NCBI RefSeq assembly: GCF_006715005.1
Contig: NZ_VFMJ01000002.1
Span: forward strand, 17,118-81,117
Reading direction: 5' to 3'
Length of the DNA stretch: 64,000 bases
Source of the DNA: Serratia marcescens
GTDB lineage: Bacteria; Pseudomonadota; Gammaproteobacteria; Enterobacterales; Enterobacteriaceae
The position numbers were made by a program, and so were the translations under genes. Below the pieces are notes generated by a model. The model worked only from the letters and a program-made list of their open reading frames with translations. It was not told the origin of the DNA and searched no databases. Shown here piece by piece: positions 16,878-25,139 of this stretch (its first letter is position 1; every line of letters begins with the position of its first letter).

Positions 16878-18935
16878 TTACGCGGCGGCGCTGTTGTCAG
16901 CGTCCTGTAAAGTGGTGGTGTCATCGGCCACCGGCAGCAGGCACTCCGGCACCCAGCCGCCGGCGGTCAGTTCATCCTCGGCCAGCTGCGCGGCGTCGCC
17001 CTTTTTCATCTTGAGCACCGAGGCCGCCTGCGCCACCTTCCCGGCATCAAGTAGTGCATCGCTCATCAGCTCCTTGCTGATGCGCCCGAAGTAATTGGCC
17101 TTGGTCGGTTGCCACCAGTCGCGCAGCGTGAAGTCCAGCGCGTGCTCGAGCGGCGTCAGGGCATCGCCGACTTTGCCATCCTTCGCAGGCCACAGCTGCA
17201 CGGCATCGAGTGACAGGCCGACGCAGTACGACAGCAGCGCCACGACCTCGGCCTGTTCCCACGTCAGCAACCATGTGAAATCGGTATTCCACTCCGGCGG
17301 CAATTTCGCCTCCCACTGCGCGTGCAGCTCGGCCAGTTGGCGATCGGCGCGGCTCCCTTCCGCCGTCGGGGCTTTGGTCAGCAGCTCCCCACGTTTTGGG
17401 GTCAGGCTGGTTTGGAGCAGCGATCCGGCGTAACGCAAACCGAACACCTTCACGGCCAGCGTGTGGGTGTGCAGCGCCAGCGCCACGGTCGGGTTCTCGA
17501 CCAGCGCGCCCATCACCGCCAGCGTGCGCTCCGCCGACAGGCTGGTGATCAGCGCCGCCGACAGCCCTTTCTCCTTGGTTTTCGGTGCAGCCGTTTCAGT
17601 GGTCGCTGCGCCCTCGCCGTTGTCATCAGCGCCATTCCCGGGGGTTGCTTCGCTCGCCCGCAGCACGATCCCGCGCTGATAAACCACCTCCCCGTCACGC
17701 AGAGACGCCACTACCCCGCCGCTGCTGCGCATCGCCTGCGGCCATGAACGGATGATCGCCTGTGCGGTCAACCGCGCAATATCGGCTTCGACAGCGTCGC
17801 TCTCGACGTTCAGCGCGTGGGTATCGGTATCGCCATCCGCCGCCTCGAATGCCGCTTCCAGCTCGCGGAACCGCGCTTTCAGCCGGGCGATCTCGGCCTG
17901 TTCGTCAGCGGTAAATTCCGGCTGCGGTTCGGCCAGCTCGCGATACAGCTCCGCATCCTCACCCCATGTTTTAATGGCCGAAATGCGCCCTTCCGCCCAG
18001 CTCCAGCCCTCGTCCTCGGCCACCTGCTGCGCCAGCGCGTGCAATTTTTCACGGGCAAGACGCTCCAGCATCGCCGGTTCGGTCAAAAAGCCCTCGTCGG
18101 TAAACAGGTCGAATTTGAAGGTGCCGCCCGCCGCCTCGTAGATCTCGCGCCCGACGAACGCCAGCTGGTTGTTGTCTCTGGCCGAGACTTCGCCTTTCAG
18201 CACCGCCTCGCGCAGGTGCTGCGGGGCAGCCGCCCAGCCGTGCGCGTTGTCCCACACGTCACACTGACGTTGATGATCTTCGGTGGCCGACAGTGCCTGC
18301 AACTGGTCGAGGGTGATCTGGTCGTCGGCGAGCGCATCGAGCAGCACCGGCGCCATTGTTGCCAGACGCAGACAGCGTTGAACGTGACGCGTGCTGAACC
18401 CCAGCAGATCGCCGATCTGTGCCGGTGTCTGCCCGTCCGCCGACAAATCGCGGAACGCCGTGACCTGATCGGCCGGGTGCATCTGCTCGCGCTGGCTGTT
18501 CTCCATCATCGACACCACGCGCGCCATCGCCTTGCTGACGACCAGCACCTCGACCGGGTAATCGTCGGTCACGATGCCGTCCGGGGTGGTCTTGTCGGCG
18601 TCGTTCTCCTGTTCCATCAACCAGCGCAGCGCCAGAGTGCGCCGCTCACCGGCGGCGACGCCGTACCGGCCATCTTCCAGCTCGAACACGACCAGATTCA
18701 TCAGCAGACCGGCTGAACGGATGGAAGCGGCCAGCCCCTCGATCGACGTCTGCGAGGACTTTTTCTTGCGCACGTTCAGGTCAGTCAGCACCAGCTGGCC
18801 GAGCGTGGCGGTTTTGCGCACGGCCTTGGCCAGCGCCGCCTCGATTTTTTCCGCAAGCGCGTTTTTCTTGGTTGTAGATTTGGCCGGGCGGGTTGTTTTG
18901 CCCTTGGCCGGTAAGGTAGACTCGATGTTAGACAT
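16878..18935 (-). CDS. Large ParB/Spo0J-like protein of the leading region
   Basis: A 685-residue protein. An N-terminal basic tail (to about 45) is followed by a ParB N-terminal domain (LGQLVLTDLNVRKKK, then YGVAAGERRTLALRWL with the GERR-type box near 110-115) and an HTH segment (TPAQIGDLLGFSTRHVQRCL, about 173-192). The C-terminal 400 residues are helical and acidic. Proteins of this kind stand directly upstream of psiB-psiA in F-like and I-like plasmids, the same order as here. They are not the plasmid's partition ParB; that role belongs to the 27.0-27.9 kb pair. Possible nuclease or DNA-protection activity is unproven. Confidence 0.85.
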   Translation of the reverse strand: MSNIESTLPAKGKTTRPAKSTTKKNALAEKIEAALAKAVRKTATLGQLVLTDLNVRKKKSSQTSIEGLAASIRSAGLLMNLVVFELEDGRYGVAAGERRTLALRWLMEQENDADKTTPDGIVTDDYPVEVLVVSKAMARVVSMMENSQREQMHPADQVTAFRDLSADGQTPAQIGDLLGFSTRHVQRCLRLATMAPVLLDALADDQITLDQLQALSATEDHQRQCDVWDNAHGWAAAPQHLREAVLKGEVSARDNNQLAFVGREIYEAAGGTFKFDLFTDEGFLTEPAMLERLAREKLHALAQQVAEDEGWSWAEGRISAIKTWGEDAELYRELAEPQPEFTADEQAEIARLKARFRELEAAFEAADGDTDTHALNVESDAVEADIARLTAQAIIRSWPQAMRSSGGVVASLRDGEVVYQRGIVLRASEATPGNGADDNGEGAATTETAAPKTKEKGLSAALITSLSAERTLAVMGALVENPTVALALHTHTLAVKVFGLRYAGSLLQTSLTPKRGELLTKAPTAEGSRADRQLAELHAQWEAKLPPEWNTDFTWLLTWEQAEVVALLSYCVGLSLDAVQLWPAKDGKVGDALTPLEHALDFTLRDWWQPTKANYFGRISKELMSDALLDAGKVAQAASVLKMKKGDAAQLAEDELTAGGWVPECLLPVADDTTTLQDADNSAAA

Positions 18936-19021
18936 AGTGGTTTCCTCTCAGTTATCACGTGTTGTGCCAGTCCCGATGGCGTCAGGACTGGCGGTGAGAA
19001 AGCGGCTGCAATGCCGCTTTT

Positions 19022-19312
19022 TTATCGCCCGGTGCTCAGGCTCCAGTGGGTCATGGTCATCTGATCGCTGGCGGCCACCGGCCATCCCTTTACGATCCAC
19101 ACCGAAATGGTGTCAAAATCCCCAAAGTCCGCGAATACCTCTTCCGCACCTGCCGGTACGACCGGCGGTTCAATGGTGCCGGTCGAACGACCGCACACCG
19201 CTTTCACGTAGCAAAACAGGTCATACACCTGCGGTACGGTCAGGCCACAGTTGGTCTGTGCAGATGCTGCTGTAGGCTTCGTTGTCGCGCTGTTGACGTT
19301 TTGTGGGTGCAT
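19022..19312 (-). CDS. Leading-region protein with M-H-P-Q-N-V-N leader (C)
   Basis: The ATG at 19312 is preceded by GGAGG with 8 bp spacing and yields 96 residues. The start MHPQNVNSATTKPTAA is a variant of the leader on the 12238 and 14651 proteins. The body (LTVPQVYDLFCYVKAVCGRS, ADFGDFDTISVWIVKGWPVA) has no recognised family. It is the first gene of the unit that continues into the ParB-like gene, psiB and psiA, 86 bp upstream of the ParB-like start. Confidence 0.6.
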   Translation of the reverse strand: MHPQNVNSATTKPTAASAQTNCGLTVPQVYDLFCYVKAVCGRSTGTIEPPVVPAGAEEVFADFGDFDTISVWIVKGWPVAASDQMTMTHWSLSTGR

Positions 19313-19983
19313 GTTGCATTCCTCCGGGTGGTTGATTGATGCCGCTGTGAGTATTCGCCGTCGCGAAAAGGCTGAGTCAGCGCGGCGGGGAGCGTCGGCA
19401 AGGGGCGGAGACGAAAAGTTTTTTGACCGCAGGGAGGAAAAGTTTTTGGCGGAGTGCATTTCACCCCTTGTCGTTAAGCGAAGCGCTGTGCTGTTATCAG
19501 CCGCGACGGGAAGGCTCACTGCAGCAGACGTACCACGGAAGAATGAACGGGCACCCACCCGACACGCCGGCGCGACAGCGGCCGGAGGGGCGACCTTAAA
19601 GCGCCTGTGGCGCGGTGCGTTCCCTGCGCGGCGCGGCAAATTTGCCGCTGCAAGCGTGCCCTGGCGTCAGTGATGGAAGCCCGCAGGGTGGCGACGGCAA
19701 GCCGGCGCCATGCGCAGCACAACAGCGCGCCCGGACGCCCAGGCACTACCGCATTCGCAAAGTGCCTGGTGAAACAGGAGCGGGAAGAGTAAGAAGAGGA
19801 AGAAAAACGATATTCTTGAAAGTACCAGGTAAGAAAGACAAGTCCGGTACATTCTCCGAATGGCAGCGTCGGCGGGCGGCGCAGCCGCGCGCCTCGCCTG
19901 CCTGCCGCTGCAAGCGGCACAAGGGGGTTTCGCGCTCACAAGTAAACCACTATGCCGCCCTACATACGCAGGACGACAACAAA
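19313..19983 (-). repeat. Long leading-region repeat, copy C (Frpo/ssi-like candidate promoter)
   Basis: Non-coding. Block 19550-19760 matches copies A and B with more differences (shared CTGCAAGCGTGCC, GATGGAAGCCCGCAGG, GCCGGCGCCATGCGCAGCAC). Block 19398-19472 shares with copy A the GACGAAAAGTTTTTT, GGAAAAGTTTTTGG and GTGCATTTCACCCCTTG pattern. It lies upstream of the leader-C gene. The part next to DUF1380 (19780-19980) is not part of the shared block and is A/G-rich. Confidence 0.58.
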
Positions 19984-20382
19984 TCAGAGCTGATTAAGCA
20001 AGCCGTCGATGGTGTGCATGGCCTCCCGCTCATCCTCCGTCATTTCCTCGGCGCGGTCGCTATCAAGCCGGTTGGCGGCAAAATGTAACAACCGCTGTAA
20101 TTCCAGTTTGTTGACCGTTACGCTGCTTGTTGCGGTTCGGGCTTCCACGATCCCCCGCATGACTTCGGCCACAAATTCATGACCTATACCGCGGCGCTGA
20201 TATTCGTCAATGTCGGTACACCCCATGGTTTCCAGTAATGCCAATACATCCTGAGGGGTGGGGTTGTGCTTCTCCAGAGCATACCGCACTGACTGTGTGT
20301 CCCATATCAGCACGGTGATCGGTTCTTCGCTGCCGTACTCACGGAACAATTCCGCTGCCACTTCTTTAACACTGCCGAACAT
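19984..20382 (-). CDS. DUF1380 family protein
   Basis: The start at 20382 (MFGSVKEVAAELF) has GAGG 9 bp upstream; an ATG five codons earlier overlaps that site. The 132-residue product has the DUF1380 pattern: an N-terminal LIWDTQSVRYALEKHNPTP segment, then a helix-rich half ending in an acidic tail (MTEDEREAMHTIDGLL). The family is almost confined to enterobacterial conjugative plasmids, usually in leading regions, and its function is unknown. It follows the antirestriction gene by 58 bp. Confidence 0.75.
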   Translation of the reverse strand: MFGSVKEVAAELFREYGSEEPITVLIWDTQSVRYALEKHNPTPQDVLALLETMGCTDIDEYQRRGIGHEFVAEVMRGIVEARTATSSVTVNKLELQRLLHFAANRLDSDRAEEMTEDEREAMHTIDGLLNQL

Positions 20383-20440
20383 ATTATTTTTCCTCATTAT
20401 TTTTTACAGGGCGGCCATGCCGCCCTCGGTGAAAATCCTG

Positions 20441-20866
20441 TCAATCCAGCGCGCGAATGATGTCGCCGCGCTCCGGGTGCGTCTCGATGTAGTTCCAAAG
20501 TTGCTCTTCCCGCTGCATCAGCAGTTGCACCAGACCGGCATTGCCCCGATCGTGATGCACCCAGCATCGGCGGTTGATGGCCAACGCAGTCAGTACAATG
20601 CCGGCGGCGTCGCCGCTGACGGTTTTGTCAAACCAGTTGTCGGCGTTGATCAGGTGTACGCGGTCGCTATCGGGGGCCATATAGCCGCCGCCCTCCGGTA
20701 AACGGATGAAGTGCCAGAAACCGCCGCTGTACTGCGGCAGATAGCGATCGGCGAGCGAATACACCTGCATTTCGGCTGAGAGAAAATCATCGCCGAACAT
20801 ATCCGGCAGGAATGACAGACGATCGGATTCGCATACCTGCAGCGTGATGGAATGAGCATGTTGCAT
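20441..20866 (-). CDS. ArdB/KlcA-type antirestriction protein
   Basis: A 141-residue protein with the ArdB/KlcA pattern: FLPDMFGDDFLSAEMQVYSL, then YSGGFWHFIRLPEGGGYMAP, SGDAAGIVLTALAINRRCW near 85-103 and a closing GDIIRALD. Proteins of this family inhibit type I restriction enzymes without mimicking DNA charge as ArdA does. Placed in the leading region, it would protect the incoming DNA. A ribosome binding site GGAGGTAGTTCC precedes the ATG. Confidence 0.85.
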   Translation of the reverse strand: MQHAHSITLQVCESDRLSFLPDMFGDDFLSAEMQVYSLADRYLPQYSGGFWHFIRLPEGGGYMAPDSDRVHLINADNWFDKTVSGDAAGIVLTALAINRRCWVHHDRGNAGLVQLLMQREEQLWNYIETHPERGDIIRALD

Positions 20867-21290
20867 GGAACTACCTCCAGAGTTTCAGGGTTCGCGACAC
20901 CGGCCGGTGCCGTACCCATTCGAAAGGCCGGCCTTGAGGGCGGGGAACAAGGGCGCAGTCAAAGCCGCAGCGCAAGCCCGTTGCGCGGCTGAATGCCCGT
21001 AACGGGCGCGAACGGGTGCCGACGGCGAGCATCGCGGCCCTTGTGCCACAACCGTGCCGGACTAGCGTTTGGGGACGGCACAGGCCGTCACCACACCAGA
21101 GCGTCAAAGGAAAAGAATTTAGAGAGGTGTGGGCAGGCCCAGCCTGCGCCCGTTGCGGCGCCGGCTTCGCCGGCAAGTGCCGCGTGGCGGTTCAACGGAC
21201 GCGGGGCGTTCGATGCGCCCCGGCGTTCGCAGGCTTACAGCAAGGCAACCCGGGCAGGTTTCCCCTGCCCGATCGTATCCAGCCTGTCGT
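20867..21290. other. GC-rich intergenic region D of the leading region
   Basis: No gene seen. It contains many short palindromes, for example GCGCCGGCTTCGCCGGC at about 21160-21176, resembling the GCGCCGGCATCGCCGGC of repeat copy A, but the rest of the long repeat is not conserved. It lies upstream of the antirestriction gene and may be a diverged member of the same set of promoters. Confidence 0.4.
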
Positions 21291-21512
21291 TCAATCCTTG
21301 AAATGGTGTTCCAGCTCGTTGATCGTCTTGTAAATTTCGACGTAACGATCGTGCGCGTCCCGCAGGATATGGCCGGCAAGGCGCTCTGCCAGCACGTCAC
21401 TGTTCCAGTAATACGTACTCACCAGTCCCCGCAGCCGCAGGTGCAGATCACACATGTCGTTGGACAGTGCCGCTATCGCGGCGCGCAGCTCTTCATTTCC
21501 GGTGTAATTCAT
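21291..21512 (-). CDS. Small hypothetical protein
   Basis: A 73-residue, mostly helical protein (MNYTGNEELRAAIAALSNDM ... INELEHHFKD) with no recognised domain. It starts 16 bp after the methyltransferase stop and has GAGGAGC upstream, so it probably shares that transcript. Charge pattern suggests a coiled-coil or small helical bundle. Confidence 0.55.
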   Translation of the reverse strand: MNYTGNEELRAAIAALSNDMCDLHLRLRGLVSTYYWNSDVLAERLAGHILRDAHDRYVEIYKTINELEHHFKD

Positions 21513-21528
21513 CGCTGATGCTCCTCGT

Positions 21529-22173
21529 TTACGCCGCGTTCAGGGTGCGCAGACGCTGCAAGCGCTGCTGACCGATAGCGTGGTACTGCGCCAAAAGCTC
21601 GATACCGATATAGCGGCGGCCGGCCTGGGCTGCGGCGACGCAGGTCGAACCGGAACCGGCAAAGGGGTCCAGCACTATCGCGCCGGGCTGCGAGAACGAT
21701 TCAATCAGTGGCTGAAGGACCGAGACCGGCTTTTCTGTTGGATGATAACGATTTCCGGTGTACTCCCAGGGCTGAACGTCAGAGCGTGGTTGTGCCGGCA
21801 ATGCCGGGCGCCCTTTCGCTAAGATATACGCACATTCATGCTGATAGCCGACAAAGGCCGATTTTGAGGCATAAGGTTTTGTAAACACCAGGTGCCCGAC
21901 AACGCGGAAACCGGCCTGCTTCCAGGCAGCCATAAAGGTATCAACCCGGTTCCAGCCATAGAAACTTACCGCCAGACTGTCGGGCTTGAGCACCCGGAAC
22001 ATTTCACGAAACGCCGGGCGCACCCATTCATCGTTTCTGTCGTTGGCGATACTGCGGCCGCTGCGGTCGGTAAAACCGACCAGGTAAGGGGGATCGGTCA
22101 GCACAAAATCGATGCTGTTTGACGGAAAGCCGGCCATCACCTGCACGGAATCACCCAGGACATATCGGGACAT
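21529..22173 (-). CDS. Orphan N6-adenine DNA methyltransferase
   Basis: The ATG at 22173 (GAGG, 8 bp spacing) gives 214 residues. Catalytic motif IV DPPY (TDPPYLVGF near 27-35) precedes the SAM motif I FAGSGST (DPFAGSGSTCVAAAQAGRRY near 177-196), the beta-class order, and the TEKPVSVLQPLIESF target segment is present. No restriction endonuclease gene is adjacent, so it is an orphan. Such enzymes in leading regions probably protect entering DNA from host restriction or alter gene expression; the target site is unknown. Confidence 0.88.
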   Translation of the reverse strand: MSRYVLGDSVQVMAGFPSNSIDFVLTDPPYLVGFTDRSGRSIANDRNDEWVRPAFREMFRVLKPDSLAVSFYGWNRVDTFMAAWKQAGFRVVGHLVFTKPYASKSAFVGYQHECAYILAKGRPALPAQPRSDVQPWEYTGNRYHPTEKPVSVLQPLIESFSQPGAIVLDPFAGSGSTCVAAAQAGRRYIGIELLAQYHAIGQQRLQRLRTLNAA

Positions 22174-22542
22174 AAGGAATACCTCGTCATTCAAGGGGTG
22201 CAGGAGGGGGCCAGTACGGCCCCCGTTCCCTGCTGCCCGATGTCATGGCAGGCAGGCACCGCCGCGTGTCAGGCCGACCGTGGAATACCGAGTTGGCGGG
22301 TGTATCGCCGGCGAGGCTATGCCGCGAAAGCGGCTTGAAGGCCGGGCACAGCCCGCCGCCACGCTCTCAGCGGGGGCTGCCAATATGTCATCGGGCTGCA
22401 GGTGTGCGGTAACCACCGCGGAGGGAAGATCCGGATAAATGATCGGCCGCCGCAAGGCGGTAAGGAAAACGGAGCGTAGCGACATCCTCAGCAGCTACAC
22501 TTAACCGGGAGTTTGAACAGAAGAAAACCAACAGGATAAGAC
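22174..22542. other. Non-coding boundary between leading region and metabolic island
   Basis: No gene seen. A hairpin GGGGGCC/GGCCCCC (22206-22224, 5-bp loop) sits close to the methyltransferase start. The sequence stays GC-rich with short palindromes until about 22480 and then becomes A/T-richer near the LacI-type gene, whose promoter must lie here. Confidence 0.4.
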
Positions 22543-23553
22543 ATGGCCACCATGAAAGACGTTGCGCGCCGCGCGGGGGTATCCGCGGCCACCGTCAGCA
22601 GAGTGATCAACAACACCGCCTTTGTTGAACCCGTAACCCGCGAACGGGTGGAGAAAGCAATGCGGGAGTTTAACTATCACCGGAATGCAGCGGCACTGGC
22701 GCTGGCAAAGCGAAGCGGCAATATGTTGGGGTTACTCACCGGTAACCTCGATGATCCGTTTTTCTCGCGCCTGGCGCGGGGCGTCGAAGATGTCACGCGA
22801 AAAGAAGGCGTCAGGTTGATGGTCTGCAGCGGGGGGCATCAGGCCGAGCTGGAAAAAAGCGGCCTCGACTTCCTGATAAACCAGGGATGTGAGGCTATCG
22901 TTGCGCACGTCACCCGAATGAATGAAGCGGACATATTGAGATACGCGGCCCACACGCCGGCCCTGGTTGTGGTCAATCGCTATTTACCCGCTATCGCCAA
23001 TCGTTGCATATGGCTGGATAATGTCAGCGCCGCGCAAGCCGCAACCACGATACTGATCAACAATGGCCACAGAAAGATCGCCTGCATCACAGCCGATCTG
23101 CCGATCGACGATAAAAAACATCGTCTCGAGGGGTACCGTATGGCCATGGCCGGCGCCGGCATCCATGTCCCCGGCACCTGGATCATCAGCGTGCCCTTCA
23201 ATGAAGAAGGCGGCGAACGTGCAGCTGAGAAGTTATTGGCCAGCGAGCAACATTTTACTGCAGTTGCCACATTCAACGATGTGATAGCCGCCGGCATGAT
23301 CCGCACCTTCCATCAGAAACAGATAAGAATGCCGGATGACATATCGATTATAGGTTTTGATGACATCGCCCTGGCCAAGTATCTTCATCCTTCGTTGACC
23401 ACGGTGCATTACCCCGTGGAAAAAATGGCAAGGCGTGCCGCCAGGCTCGCCCTTCAGCTCAACACAGGCATGAATACAGCGCCACAGAACAACCGCTATA
23501 CCGCTGAAATCATCCTCAGAGATTCCGTAGCACCATCGCAAACAATGACCTGA
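22543..23553 (+). CDS. LacI/GalR-family transcriptional regulator
   Basis: A 336-residue repressor with a standard N-terminal HTH (MKDVARRAGVSAATVSRVIN, residues 4-23) and hinge, then a periplasmic-binding-protein-like effector domain (GLLTGNLDDPFFSRLARGVE at about 63, DISIIGFDDIALAKYLHPSLTT near 266). It is transcribed in the same direction as the antiporter and C-S lyase genes, 145 bp upstream, and a LacI-type palindrome is present in that gap. The effector is unknown; a substrate of the pathway is likely. Confidence 0.9.
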   Translation: MATMKDVARRAGVSAATVSRVINNTAFVEPVTRERVEKAMREFNYHRNAAALALAKRSGNMLGLLTGNLDDPFFSRLARGVEDVTRKEGVRLMVCSGGHQAELEKSGLDFLINQGCEAIVAHVTRMNEADILRYAAHTPALVVVNRYLPAIANRCIWLDNVSAAQAATTILINNGHRKIACITADLPIDDKKHRLEGYRMAMAGAGIHVPGTWIISVPFNEEGGERAAEKLLASEQHFTAVATFNDVIAAGMIRTFHQKQIRMPDDISIIGFDDIALAKYLHPSLTTVHYPVEKMARRAARLALQLNTGMNTAPQNNRYTAEIILRDSVAPSQTMT

Positions 23554-23603
23554 GCCAACAAGACAAGCGATTTATCTGAGATCTGCATCACATTAACAAA
23601 CCT

Positions 23604-23621
23604 CATGAAACCGATTACATG
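23604..23621. promoter_or_regulatory. Candidate LacI-type operator
   Basis: CATGAAACCGATTACATG is an imperfect palindrome centred on CG, with outer CATG arms; LacI/GalR operators are usually centred on CG with A-rich left and T-rich right halves. It lies 78-95 bp upstream of the antiporter start and after the regulator gene, so it is a sensible target for the 22543 product. Confidence 0.5.
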
Positions 23622-23698
23622 AACACCCATCCGCGCTCACATCCCCTACGAAACTTATTAGTTACGCTTGAGTAATTACCCCCTGACTGGAGTTGTAC

Positions 23699-25138
23699 AT
23701 GGATGACAAAAAAACGCTGAGCCTGAGTTTAGCGCTGCTGCCCATTGTGGCCATGTTGTTGTTGCTTATTATTGGCTATGGGCAGTTTGGCCTGCGAATA
23801 GAGCCCCTTTTATTGGTTTCTGCCGGCATTGCGGCCGCACTGGCCTGGTGGCAAGGTTACCGCTGGGACGACATTATCGATGCGATCGTCTCCAAGCTCG
23901 CGAAGGCGATGCCGGTGATCATGATACTGATCTGCGTGGGCGGCCTGATTGGCACCTGGATGATCAGCGGAACCATACCTTACATGGTGTACTGGGGCTT
24001 AAAGCTGATCAGTCCGCAATATATCCTGATCGCGGCTTTCTTCATCACCAGTGTGATATCCGTATGTACAGGTACCTCCTGGGGCGCTGCAGGTACCGTC
24101 GGCGTCGCCCTGATGGGTGTTGCCGCAGGACTGGACGTTCCCCTGGCCGCTGCCGCCGGCGCGGTTGTCTCGGGCGCCTATTTTGGCGACAAGATTTCCC
24201 CGCTGTCCGACTCGACGAACTTTGCGGCCATCGTTGCGGACACCGACCTCTATAGCCATATTCAACACCTGATGTACACCACGCTGCCCAGCTTCGTATT
24301 GGCGGCTATCGTCTATCTGATCGCCGGACATACCGGCGTCGTTGGTGACGTGGCTACGCCAGAGAAAGTGACCGCGATAGTCAACGCTCTTGAAGGTCTG
24401 TATCACTTCAACCTGTTCTTGCTCCTGCCCCCTGCCCTCGTCTTGTGGGGGGCAGTGACCAAACGGCCGGTGATCCCCATCATGCTGGCAGCATGTGCAC
24501 TGGCCATTGTCATCGGCGTCGCCGTCCAGGGTTTCAGCCTGCAGCAAGGTTTAAACGCGCTAATGGATGGCTTCAATCTCTCCATGTTTTCCACTCAGGG
24601 ATTCAACGTAACCGGGATCGTTGACGATGTTCCGCGCTTGCTTAACCGCGGCGGTATGTTCTCTATGATGAGCACCATTCTGCTGGTCTTCTGCGCGTTC
24701 TCATTCGCCGGCGCATTAACACTGACCGGTGCCCTGACCATCATCATCAATCGACTGCTGAAGGTGGTACATACGACAGGCCAATTGATTGCCGCCACCG
24801 TCGCAACCACCATCCTCGTAACCGGCGCCACCAGTGACGGGAAACTTGCCCTGCTTATACCGGCTGAGCTGTTCAAAGGCGCGTATCGCCGCATGGGGCT
24901 GGATAATAAGAACCTGTCACGAACCGTTGAAGATGCCGGTACCGTCATCGAACCGCTGATCCCATGGACGGCGGCGGGTATTTATATGGCGACAACCCTG
25001 GGGGTCAGCACGCTGGATTTACTGCCATGGGCAGTCCAATGCTACGCCGCCGTTGTGTTTGCACTGATTTATGGCTTTACCGGCTTCGGCATTGCCAGGA
25101 CACAGCCTCAAAATGACCTGCAGCAGAAGGATGCCTGA
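23699..25138 (+). CDS. NhaC-family Na+/H+ antiporter-like transporter
   Basis: The ATG at 23699 has GGAG 6 bp upstream; a TTG two codons earlier is less likely. The 479-residue protein has about 11-12 hydrophobic segments and the NhaC-type signature near residues 130-175: CTGTSWGAAGTVGVALMG and SGAYFGDKISPLSDSTNFAA. A second conserved part is near 385-425 (GATSDGKLALLIPAEL, VEDAGTVIEPLIPWTAAGIY). The family exchanges cations for protons or organic acids. Coupling to a C-S lyase gene suggests uptake or export of a sulfur-containing amino acid derivative, which is inference. Confidence 0.85.
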   Translation: MDDKKTLSLSLALLPIVAMLLLLIIGYGQFGLRIEPLLLVSAGIAAALAWWQGYRWDDIIDAIVSKLAKAMPVIMILICVGGLIGTWMISGTIPYMVYWGLKLISPQYILIAAFFITSVISVCTGTSWGAAGTVGVALMGVAAGLDVPLAAAAGAVVSGAYFGDKISPLSDSTNFAAIVADTDLYSHIQHLMYTTLPSFVLAAIVYLIAGHTGVVGDVATPEKVTAIVNALEGLYHFNLFLLLPPALVLWGAVTKRPVIPIMLAACALAIVIGVAVQGFSLQQGLNALMDGFNLSMFSTQGFNVTGIVDDVPRLLNRGGMFSMMSTILLVFCAFSFAGALTLTGALTIIINRLLKVVHTTGQLIAATVATTILVTGATSDGKLALLIPAELFKGAYRRMGLDNKNLSRTVEDAGTVIEPLIPWTAAGIYMATTLGVSTLDLLPWAVQCYAAVVFALIYGFTGFGIARTQPQNDLQQKDA

Positions 25139-25139
25139 C

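Noticed and set aside
17817..18716. 299-codon plus-strand frame
   Set aside because: Antisense shadow of the ParB-like gene, which has clear domains.
11352..22173. ssb or ardA gene in the leading region
   Set aside because: I looked for an OB-fold SSB and for the acidic ArdA pattern next to psiB and the repeats and saw neither; only ArdB/KlcA is present.
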